Positions 7,876 to 13,931 of a stretch of 40,561 nt of DNA are shown one piece after another. Numbering within the stretch: the stretch's first letter is position 1; each line of letters starts with the position of its first letter. The position numbers and the translations under genes were made by a program. The notes beneath the pieces were generated by a model. It ran no database searches, was not told the origin of the DNA, and saw only the letters and a program-made list of their open reading frames with translations. Source of the stretch: CAZQGO01 sp964593065 (GTDB taxonomy: Bacteria > Oederibacteriota > JAAXVQ01); the NCBI GenBank assembly GCA_964593065.1, contig CAZQGO010000024.1, forward strand, positions 1 to 40,561, given 5' to 3'.

Positions 7876-8526
7876 TTAACCTGCCTGGCACTGCCTCATG
7901 ATCGCTGAGATAAACTCCCCCGTACCGAAGACCCGAAGCTTAGATAAACCCCCGAAGAGTTCGTCACTTTCCTGGTTCTTGCCGAGAACGAAATTCAAAT
8001 AGAGCGCGTAGCGCCTGTCTTTGTTTTTGCCCAGCGCCAGGTAGGTTGGGTGAGGCTGCAACGGCAGGAGGGGATGACTTTTCCCATAGGCGTAGCTGCG
8101 AAAGGAGTTGTAGAGCCATTTGGAGGGATGATCCACCAGACCTGCCTTGACGGGATTGAGGTCGATGTAGCGCAGGCAGGCCAAAGCATGCCGGTCATCC
8201 TGGACGATGGTGGATTTGAACCGGTCGCCCCAGAAATGGCCGGAAGTATGGTATTTTTTATTAAAATACTTGGAATAATGTGATTTAAACTCGCACATGA
8301 ATTGGGACAGATCCGCTTCACTTTCAATCCGGATGAGCATGTGGAAGTGATTGGTCATCGGTGAAAAAGCATAAATGATGATTGCGTGCTTCAATAAAAG
8401 CCGTTTCAAGATCTTGCAAAGGGCTTTCTGATCCTGCTTTTTCTTCAGAAAGAGTTTCCTGCCATTGGTCCGGGAGGTGATGTGAAAAGTCAACTGAGGT
8501 GCTTTTAATCGTAAGGGCCTTCCCAT
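7876..8526 (-). mobile_element. REP-associated tyrosine transposase (RAYT, Y1/TnpA-REP type)
   Basis: A 216-residue HUH single-strand DNA transposase. The metal-binding HUH motif is NHFHMLIR with His60 and His62, and the nucleophile is the Tyr120 of LRYIDLNPVKAGLV, the hallmark RAYT motif. An upstream GHFWGDRFKS is also typical. RAYTs are immobile, domesticated relatives of IS200/IS605 transposases that cut and join REP hairpins. The gene has an AAAGGAGGT ribosome site, so it appears expressible and intact. It is flanked by inverted repeat cores at 7673-7695 and 8602-8625, and its last codons (at 7882-7891) contain the core itself. It is the only mobile-element gene seen and probably produced the repeats scattered over 1.4-13.2 kb. 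Confidence 0.93.
7882..7891 (+). repeat. Repeat core inside the RAYT 3' end
   Basis: The 10-base core TGCCTGGCAC overlaps the last codons of the transposase gene (encoding QCQA). A core at the gene terminus is what one expects if the repeat and the gene form one unit, but at 10 bases a chance match inside a coding region cannot be excluded. Confidence 0.6.
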
Positions 8527-8558
8527 ATCTGTTAAACCTCCTTTCGGGCGAATATTCC

Positions 8559-8625
8559 TGGAGGTTTAGACAGGGCGGTCTTATAATAATTTCCTGGTAA
8601 CTTCATTTTGTGCCTGGCACCAATG
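8559..8625 (+). repeat. RAYT-type repeat unit, copy c (extended, right flank of RAYT)
   Basis: The most complete copy: CTGGAGGTTTAGACAG, then GGTCTT, ATAATAAT, an 11-nt variable gap, and the right block TTCATTTTGTGCCTGGCACC (8602-8621). Spacing is identical to copy a at 1421-1488. It lies between the start of the RAYT gene and the second DUF2378-like gene; TATAAT at 8582-8587 could serve the latter. Confidence 0.85.
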
Positions 8626-8654
8626 CCCTAAAAAGGGGACCAGGAGGTGCGGTC

Positions 8655-9218
8655 ATGACCAGCCAGGTCAAGGGAACGGTTCTGATGGCACGGCAGGCCT
8701 TCATTTACAAAAAGGCCGATGACACGGATCGGGAGAAACTCCTTAGCCAACTCGGCGCTGTAGCCCGCACTCTCATGACCTCCCGGCCCCTGCCCGCGCT
8801 CTGGTATCCGTACGCCCTGCACGATGAAATCAACCAGGCCATCGTCAACGTCTTGGGCAAGGGAAACATGGGGATCCTGCGGGAGGCCGGAGCCATGGGT
8901 GCGGAAGTCAATGTCCGGGGCATTTATCGGGCGGTGTTTCTGGTGGCCAGTCCCGAGATGATCATCTCCAAAGTCGACACCGTGTGGAAAACCCACTATT
9001 CTGTCGGGCAGGCGATGGTCTTGTCCAAAGGAAAAAAACGCGTCGCCATCGGCTTGAAGGAATTTCCCGAGAAAATCGAGCCTGTTCGCGAAATCATGCT
9101 GGGCTGGTCCAAACGGCTGGTGGAGATGTGCGGCGGGAAAAACGTCGTAGCAGCCCAGGACCCTTCACCGCCGGCTGATCCCGGGCTGCAGCTGGTCTTC
9201 TCCGTAAGCTGGGAATAG
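8655..9218 (+). CDS. DUF2378-like (V4R/heme-NO-binding-like) protein, paralogue 2
   Basis: A 187-residue soluble protein, the second of three paralogues in the window. It starts MTSQVKGTV, sharing the Lys-Gly-Thr with the others, and has the late helix LGWSKRLVEMCGGKNV and the C-terminal VSW. The start ATG at 8655 is supported by AGGAGGTG at 8643-8650; an upstream ATG falls inside the repeat and was rejected. The central segment (PEMIISKVDTVWKTHYSVGQAMV) corresponds to the same place in the other two. By analogy the family may bind a small molecule or heme-like ligand or act in signalling, but this is inference. It stands alone, like paralogue 1, directly behind an extended repeat unit. Confidence 0.72.
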   Translation: MTSQVKGTVLMARQAFIYKKADDTDREKLLSQLGAVARTLMTSRPLPALWYPYALHDEINQAIVNVLGKGNMGILREAGAMGAEVNVRGIYRAVFLVASPEMIISKVDTVWKTHYSVGQAMVLSKGKKRVAIGLKEFPEKIEPVREIMLGWSKRLVEMCGGKNVVAAQDPSPPADPGLQLVFSVSWE

Positions 9219-9335
9219 CGAAAGTGTTCAAGAGAAAAAAGGATGCTTTGAAACGCACCCATTAGCAAATAATAGCCCATTGGGCGGGCTGAAATATTAT
9301 AGCCGGCATCTTTTCATCTCGCGTAGGGGGGTAGC

Positions 9336-10292
9336 GTGTTTCTTAGCAGGGGACAGGTCCTGGTATTGTCCATTCTGGTAAACCTGGTGCTGCCGCTTCT
9401 GGCCCTCGCCCCTTTGGCCGCCTGGTCGCCCATCCCCGTCTTGGCCAATGTTGCGTATGTGCTCTGCCTGGGCGGGTTCATTTATTTTCTTTACCGGACC
9501 GCCTCCTGGGATTTTATCGGCTATTTTTGGCGGTACGTGATCCTCAGCCTATTCTTGACCGCGGCTTTTATTTCGCTCCTGCTCCCCCATGCGCAAACCT
9601 GGACGCCCTGGCAGATCCGGCTGACCGGGTTGATCCTCACCGCGACCCTGATCTTCATCTATTTGGACGTCAATATCCTGCGCGCTTCTGCCTGGCCCAG
9701 GAGATTTATTGAGTTGGATTTCCCCTTCCGGGGCGGAACGTATGCGATCACCAGCGGCGGGAACGGACGCTTCAGCCGATTCATGAATTATCACTATCGC
9801 GCGCCCATTCATAAGCAAGGTGGGACCAACTTTTCCATGAGGTTTGCCGTGGACATCGTCAAATTGAACCGGGCCGGCCGGCAAGTTGCCGATGTCCTCA
9901 AACCCGATCCCCGCCAGTACGCAGCCTTCGGAGAGATCATTTACAGCCCGCTGGCGGGAATGGTTCATCAGGTGGTCGATGGCATTGACGACAATATCCC
10001 GTTTTCGCGCAATTATCCCTATAATGTCGGCAACCGGGTGGTGATCCGGGACGGCGATTTCTATATTGTACTGGGGCATATGCGCAAGAACAGCATCCGG
10101 GTCAAGGTCGGGCAGCAGATCCGGGCGGGCGAGGTGCTGGGGTCCGTGGGGTGCTCGGGCCTGGCTCCCAACCCGCACGTTCATATGCAGGTGTCCCAAT
10201 GCGAAGACGGGAGATTCTGGGAGGGGCAAGGGGTGCCGATCATCTTCCGCCAGAAGATCAACCCCTTGAAAAACACAATCATTCGGAACTGA
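9336..10292 (+). CDS. M23-like (LytM) peptidase domain protein with N-terminal membrane region
   Basis: A 318-residue protein. The GTG start follows a GGGGGG ribosome site. Three hydrophobic segments span about residues 8-28, 33-53 and 68-83, with a fourth at about 95-112, so the peptidase domain is anchored in the inner membrane. The domain (about 125-310) carries LGHMRKNSIRVKVGQQIRAGEVLGSVG and the HxH pair His281/His283 in PHVHMQV. In ordinary M23 enzymes the first ligand is a His four residues before the Asp; here the segment is RFAVD, with Arg169 at that place and Asp173. A His at 153 (NYHYR) might substitute. It could be a peptidoglycan endopeptidase or a non-catalytic binding domain. 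Confidence 0.82.
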   Translation: MFLSRGQVLVLSILVNLVLPLLALAPLAAWSPIPVLANVAYVLCLGGFIYFLYRTASWDFIGYFWRYVILSLFLTAAFISLLLPHAQTWTPWQIRLTGLILTATLIFIYLDVNILRASAWPRRFIELDFPFRGGTYAITSGGNGRFSRFMNYHYRAPIHKQGGTNFSMRFAVDIVKLNRAGRQVADVLKPDPRQYAAFGEIIYSPLAGMVHQVVDGIDDNIPFSRNYPYNVGNRVVIRDGDFYIVLGHMRKNSIRVKVGQQIRAGEVLGSVGCSGLAPNPHVHMQVSQCEDGRFWEGQGVPIIFRQKINPLKNTIIRN

Positions 10293-10323
10293 ACATATAC
10301 ACTTCTCTCGCTATTCCCCCTGC

Positions 10324-11874
10324 TTACCTCGCCACATAAAGCTTGAGTGTTTCGATTTCCCCCCCGTTGCACAGCACTCTCGCCAAATACACTCCCGCAG
10401 CCGCGGCATGGCAGTCCCAGGTGAGAAGCGCGGGGCCGGCGGCAAAGCTCTCGCGCAGCTGGGCCACGCGCTCGCCGGCCGGGTTGTAGATATTGATCCT
10501 TACCGCGCAGCCCTGCTGCAACTGCAGGGAGAAGTTGATGCGGACCCGGCCAGGGATCGGAAAGGCCTGTACGCGCCCTCCCTCCTGCCCGCCCGGATGG
10601 ACGGCGGTGGGTGAAGCGGTGGGCGAGGCGGTGGCCAGGACCATGGGGGAAGCAGTGGGCGAGGCGGTGGCCAAGGCCGTGAAGGAAGCAGTGGGCGAAG
10701 CGGTGGGAGAAGCGGTTGCAAAGGCGGTGGGGGAGACGGTGGCAGTGGCCGTGGGGGTCGCGGGGGCCGGATGCAGGATGGTGAAAATGCCGGTGTTGTC
10801 AATCTGCGCGCCGGTGATCTGGTCCGCGCCGGCGCCCCGGGCGTAAACCGGCACCGCGGTTTGGGTGTGACCGGTGCTGCTCCAGGTCATGGCCGGCACC
10901 ACCCCCACTTGCGGGTTGATCTCCGTGACCGTCAGGCCTCCGGTCTCGTGGTCGGCCAGGACCAGGACCAGGGTGTTGTTCCAGTCCGAGCCGTTGGCCG
11001 GCGCGTCCACCCAGGCGATGACGGCCTGCACCGCGGCGTCGAGCTCCTGCATGGACAGGACCAGCCCCAGGCCGTCGTTGGCATGGGAGTACTCGTCAAT
11101 GCCCTCCTGCTCGAAAAACGCGAAGAACCCGTCCGGGTCGTTGTCCAATACGGCCAGGCCCTGCTGGGTCATCTCGGGCAGGGTGGGCAGGGAGGCGCTG
11201 CGCCCGGCCATGCCCTCGGGCGGAATGAGCCCGCTGCCGAAGCTGCCGGCCAAGCGCGCCAGGGCCTCGGTGTCCAAACCCAGCAGGGCCGTGCGGTCGG
11301 TCACCACCGTGTACCCCCTGGCCGCGGCCTGGGTTGTGTCGAACCCGCTGCCCCCGCCGCCCAGCAGGACCTCAGGGAAGGACCCGTCCAGGTAATCCCC
11401 GTAGATGGCCGTGTAATTGTTGCGGCTGGTCTCGTGCGCCCCGTGGGCCGCGGGCGAGGCGTCGGTTAAAAACGACTCGGTCACCAGGCCTGAACTCCGG
11501 CCGCGAGCCTGGTGCAGCTCCAGGAGGCTGGTCAGGTCCGAACCGTCGCCGGGCAGGCGCACGCTGAGCACGCCGTTGTCGACCTTGGTCCCGGTGGCCA
11601 TGGCCGTGGCCGAGGCCGCGGAGTCGGTGGTTCCACCCGAGGCGTTGTTGTGGGTCATGGTGGTCTGGTTCGGGAAGGACTCGAAGGAGAGAGTGCCGGC
11701 CGCGCCGTGGACGTACATGCCGCCGGCCCGGACATGCTCCGGGCCCATGCCGTCGCCCTGGATCAGGATGACATACTTGGCCGTGGTATCGGCCAGGGCG
11801 GGACTGAGCCAGGACGCCGGGCCGAAAAGCAGGGCAGCGGCCAGGACCCGCAAGGGAGTTCGCATCCTCAGCAT
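10324..11874 (-). CDS. Alkaline phosphatase with Thr/Pro-rich linker and C-terminal FlgD-like domain
   Basis: A 516-residue secreted phosphomonoesterase. A signal peptide ends near ALA-DTT (residue 29). The catalytic domain has DGMG (Asp41), the nucleophile Ser85 in TTDSAASATA, a metal motif ADHETGG (Asp308, His309) and STGHTQTAVPVYA (His336), as in PhoA-type enzymes. Residues about 372-424 are an unusual linker of SPTA/TASPT-like repeats. The end (about 435-516, with INFSLQLQQG and GVYLARVLCNGGE) resembles FlgD-like or secretion-linked C-terminal domains, which may target the protein to the surface. It converges with the M23 gene, 31 bp apart, and is divergent from the sigma factor gene. No clear Pho box was seen. 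Confidence 0.88.
   Translation of the reverse strand: MLRMRTPLRVLAAALLFGPASWLSPALADTTAKYVILIQGDGMGPEHVRAGGMYVHGAAGTLSFESFPNQTTMTHNNASGGTTDSAASATAMATGTKVDNGVLSVRLPGDGSDLTSLLELHQARGRSSGLVTESFLTDASPAAHGAHETSRNNYTAIYGDYLDGSFPEVLLGGGGSGFDTTQAAARGYTVVTDRTALLGLDTEALARLAGSFGSGLIPPEGMAGRSASLPTLPEMTQQGLAVLDNDPDGFFAFFEQEGIDEYSHANDGLGLVLSMQELDAAVQAVIAWVDAPANGSDWNNTLVLVLADHETGGLTVTEINPQVGVVPAMTWSSTGHTQTAVPVYARGAGADQITGAQIDNTGIFTILHPAPATPTATATVSPTAFATASPTASPTASFTALATASPTASPMVLATASPTASPTAVHPGGQEGGRVQAFPIPGRVRINFSLQLQQGCAVRINIYNPAGERVAQLRESFAAGPALLTWDCHAAAAGVYLARVLCNGGEIETLKLYVAR
10603..10761 (-). repeat. Tandem Thr/Ser/Pro/Ala-encoding repeat in the phosphatase linker
   Basis: An imperfect tandem repeat, roughly in 6-codon steps of TASPTA-like units, encodes the linker. 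In the DNA it shows as repeats of GCGGTGGGCGAGGCGGTGG type on the plus strand. The repeats drift in sequence, and length changes by slippage are plausible. Confidence 0.8.
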
Positions 11875-11910
11875 AGTGGATAGTTTAGCACATTCCGCAG
11901 TGGATATAGT

Positions 11911-11937
11911 TTTACCTTCCCCCGTTTTTTTTATACT
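11911..11937 (+). promoter_or_regulatory. Candidate sigma70-type promoter for the ECF sigma operon
   Basis: TTTACC (11911-11916) and TATACT (11932-11937), 15 bp apart, lie in an AT-rich patch 60-90 bp before the sigma factor start. The spacing is short, so confidence is modest. Confidence 0.35.
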
Positions 11938-11998
11938 ATCCTATCTTTTTTATGCAATAGTTCTCCCCCTGCTTCGTTATCTATTCCAGGAGGGCGAG

Positions 11999-12529
11999 AT
12001 GAGCCGGTCGGAGTTCGCGGGCTTCCTCGAGGCCGAAAACCATAGGCTGATCCGCTATGTGCGCTCGCGGCTGCAGGAGACCGCGGAGCTGGACGCGGAG
12101 GACGTGGTGCAGGACGTGCTGGCGCGCGTGCTGGAACGGGCCGACATTACCCTCCCGTTCGAGGAACTGGCCGCCTACATCTACCGCTCCCTCCACAACC
12201 GCATCATCGACTTCTTCCGGACCCGTAAGAACACGCTGCCCCTGCAGGGAGGGAACCGCGAGGATGATCCCGGGTTGATCGAAGTGCTCCGAGAAAAGCG
12301 GCCGGACGCTCTGCAGGTCCTGCAAAGCGGGGAAGGCCGGGAGCAGTTGTTCGAGGCCCTCGCAACCTTAAGCGGGATGGAGCAACGGGTGGTGATCGCC
12401 CATGACCTGGAAGGGCGAAAGTTCAGGGAACTGGCCGAGGCGTGGGGTGTGCCGCAAAACACCCTGCTTTCCCATAAGGCGCGCGCGCTGGAAAAACTGA
12501 GGCGGTATTTTGCCGAGCATCAATTCTAA
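11999..12529 (+). CDS. ECF-type RNA polymerase sigma factor
   Basis: A 176-residue sigma-70 family protein of the extracytoplasmic-function type. Region 2 is visible in LIRYVRSRLQETAELDAEDVVQDVLARVLE and IYRSLHNRIIDFFRTRK, and region 4 in LSGMEQRVVIAHDLEGRKFRELAEAWGVPQNTLLSHKARAL. The start was set at the ATG at 11999, behind CCAGGAGGGCGAG; the open frame continues upstream to 11417 antisense to the phosphatase, but that part has no protein character. It is followed 14 bp later by a small membrane protein with a long ribosome site, so the pair is almost certainly one operon. The target promoters are not evident. Confidence 0.9.
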   Translation: MSRSEFAGFLEAENHRLIRYVRSRLQETAELDAEDVVQDVLARVLERADITLPFEELAAYIYRSLHNRIIDFFRTRKNTLPLQGGNREDDPGLIEVLREKRPDALQVLQSGEGREQLFEALATLSGMEQRVVIAHDLEGRKFRELAEAWGVPQNTLLSHKARALEKLRRYFAEHQF

Positions 12530-12543
12530 GGGAGGTGGAGATC

Positions 12544-12963
12544 ATGTTTGCACATTGCTATGAAGACGGGAGGACCCGGGGCCAACGCCTTGCACGGGTG
12601 ATCGGCGCGGTGGTGGGAGGCGTTTTCCTGGCAGTCGCCCTGGCCCTGGCGCTGGGCTGGCTGATCCAGATCCTGTGGAACGCCACCTTGGCGGTCATAT
12701 TTGGGCTCGCGACCATCACCTACTGGCAGGCCGTGGGCCTGTTCATCCTGGCCAAACTCTTCTTCAGCGTGGGTCATCACGGCTATCATCACAGCAGACC
12801 GAAAAAGTTCGATGACCAGCGGCGCCACGGGGCAGGCGCGGACACGGAAGAAGAAGGCGGATGGGCGGGGCATCCAGCCGCCTTCAGGCAGTACTGGGAA
12901 ACGGAAGGCCGGCAGGCGTTTGAGAACTACCTGGAACGCAGGAAAAAAGAAGACGCACGCTAG
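12544..12963 (+). CDS. Small two-helix membrane protein with His-rich loop; candidate sigma partner
   Basis: A 139-residue protein. Two hydrophobic helices (about residues 18-43 and 48-74), including WNATLAVIFGLATITYWQAVGLFILAKLFF, are followed by GHHGYHH and a charged C-terminal half. The layout (helices, a Tyr-Trp-Gln segment, a His cluster, a charged tail) matches a small protein that I recall beside sigma factors in other bacteria. GGGAGGTGG precedes the ATG at 12544; an in-frame GTG at 12535 lies inside it and was rejected. Given the operon it could be an anti-sigma factor or a metal- or stress-sensing membrane regulator; this is inference. Confidence 0.72.
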   Translation: MFAHCYEDGRTRGQRLARVIGAVVGGVFLAVALALALGWLIQILWNATLAVIFGLATITYWQAVGLFILAKLFFSVGHHGYHHSRPKKFDDQRRHGAGADTEEEGGWAGHPAAFRQYWETEGRQAFENYLERRKKEDAR

Positions 12964-13002
12964 GCAAAGTACCCGGGAACATTGCTGGGAGGTAAAAATC
13001 GC

Positions 13003-13080
13003 ATGAAATTCAGGCCCGCGGGGGCGAGGTCTCCTTATGCCCGGGCCTTGGACGGCCCCCGGGGCCTGACGGGCGGGTAA
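13003..13080 (+). other. Tiny ORF with Shine-Dalgarno, 25 residues
   Basis: The ATG at 13003 follows GGGAGGT at 12987-12993 with 9-bp spacing. The encoded peptide, beginning MKFRPAGARSPYARALD, is rich in Arg, Gly and Pro. Its 3' end runs into the left arm of the hairpin at 13065-13096, with the stop codon in the loop. It could be a real microprotein or a leader peptide, or chance in high-GC DNA. Confidence 0.25.
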
Positions 13081-13096
13081 AAGCCCACCGGTCAGG
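13065..13096 (+). terminator. Hairpin after the sigma operon (terminator or attenuator-like)
   Basis: Arms CCTGACGGGCGGG (13065-13077) and CCCACCGGTCAGG (13084-13096) pair over 13 positions with one mismatch and one G-T, loop TAAAAG. It is followed by GTTTCC but no real T run, so it is only a weak intrinsic terminator. Confidence 0.45.
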
Positions 13097-13126
13097 TTTC
13101 CCTCACCCTCTTTCCGGGTTTTCCAG

Positions 13127-13210
13127 CTTGGTGGTTTACACAGAGAGGCCATGGAATAATTGCCATGAAATGCCAATTGGTTCTTGTATAATATGGTGCC
13201 TGGCACCCAT
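13127..13210 (+). repeat. RAYT-type repeat unit, copy d (diverged, perfect palindromic core)
   Basis: The left part (TTGGTGGTTTACACAG, AGGCCAT, AATAAT) matches copy a at 1421-1452. The core ATGGTGCCTGGCACCCAT at 13193-13210 contains the palindrome GGTGCCTGGCACC. The gap between the halves is 16 bases longer than in copies a and c. It is the rightmost copy I found. Confidence 0.7.
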
Positions 13211-13353
13211 ATTCGACGGTGTTTTACAATTGCTGATGAAATATTTCAAGGTCGGCCTGCTATGCCTTCATACCTTGTCCTGTTCGCGCGGCCAGAGTTT
13301 CCAGCGCCGGGAGAAGGAATAGAGGGAATTTGAAGAAATGGAAGGTGACAGCC

Positions 13354-13755
13354 ATGCCCAACTACACCTGGTACCAGCTCCTCGCCAAACCCTCCTGGGC
13401 CCCGCCGTCCTGGCTGTTCGGGCCGGTGTGGTCGGTGCTGTATCTGATCATCGCCATTTCCTTCGGCGTGGTGTTCTACAAGGCCGCCACGCGCCAGCTC
13501 TCCTTCATGCTCGCCCTGCCGTTCCTCCTGAACCTGCTCTTCAACTTCGCCTTCACGCCCCTGCAGTTCGGCCTGAAAAGCAACCTGCTGGCCGGCATCG
13601 ACATCCTCCTGGTGCTGGGCACCCTGATCTGGTCCCTGATCGCCGTTTTTCCGCATATTCGCTGGGTGGCCTGGGTCAACCTGCCGTACCTGGCCTGGGT
13701 GGGCTTCGCCACGGTCCTGCAGCTTACGATCACGGCGATGAACTGGGGGAAATGA
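13354..13755 (+). CDS. tspO: TspO/MBR family protein, copy 2
   Basis: A 133-residue homologue of the protein at 4894-5295, with the same family motif (WAPPSWLFGPVWSVLY) and four predicted helices, and again lacking the usual first helix. It differs at seven residues and about 17 nucleotides. Here a GGAAGGTG ribosome site precedes the ATG at 13354. A longer in-frame start upstream adds seven residues but has no better site and is absent from copy 1. Both copies are in the same orientation, 8.5 kb apart, so they are a direct repeat able to recombine. Both frames are intact, suggesting that both are or recently were under selection. Confidence 0.9.
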   Translation: MPNYTWYQLLAKPSWAPPSWLFGPVWSVLYLIIAISFGVVFYKAATRQLSFMLALPFLLNLLFNFAFTPLQFGLKSNLLAGIDILLVLGTLIWSLIAVFPHIRWVAWVNLPYLAWVGFATVLQLTITAMNWGK

Positions 13756-13859
13756 AGGGCAAGGCACGGTCCAAAATCAACCTGCCGGAATGATCAGGAA
13801 GGATCACCGTTGATTCCTTTCGGCCGCCGCCTCCACGGTTCGCACCCTGCTCAGCGGAC

Positions 13860-13889
13860 TTGACCTTCGCAGTCGTCCTATGGTATAGA
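13860..13889 (+). promoter_or_regulatory. Candidate sigma70 promoter with extended -10
   Basis: TTGACC (13860-13865), 18-bp spacer, TATAGA (13884-13889) preceded by TGG. The start of transcription would fall about 30-40 bp before the gene at 13932. Confidence 0.5.
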
Positions 13890-13931
13890 ACCTACTCTTT
13901 TTCGTTCCCGGCCATGCATCGCGGAGCGCCT

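Larger units (their letters stand above)
12964..13353. other. Intergenic region, about 390 bp, with hairpin, tiny ORF and repeat
   Basis: Between the sigma operon and tspO copy 2 lie a 25-codon ORF (13003-13080), a 13-bp imperfect hairpin (13065-13096) and a repeat unit (13127-13210). The section from 13209 (TATTCGACGGTGT) resembles sequence directly before tspO copy 1, but here about 120 bp more precede the gene. No other gene is seen. Confidence 0.6.

Noticed and set aside
10603..10761. The tandem repeat in the phosphatase as a possible CRISPR-like array
   Set aside because: The repeats have no unique spacers of uniform length and encode an in-frame Thr/Pro-rich linker.
10771..11469. Long open frames on the plus strand across the alkaline phosphatase gene (also 10874-11395)
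   Set aside because: They are antisense to a gene with clear catalytic motifs, are Arg/Gly/Pro-biased and match no family; high GC produces such frames.
11417..11998. Upstream extension of the sigma factor frame
   Set aside because: Runs antisense through the phosphatase gene and has no protein character; the ATG at 11999 with CCAGGAGGG is the natural start.
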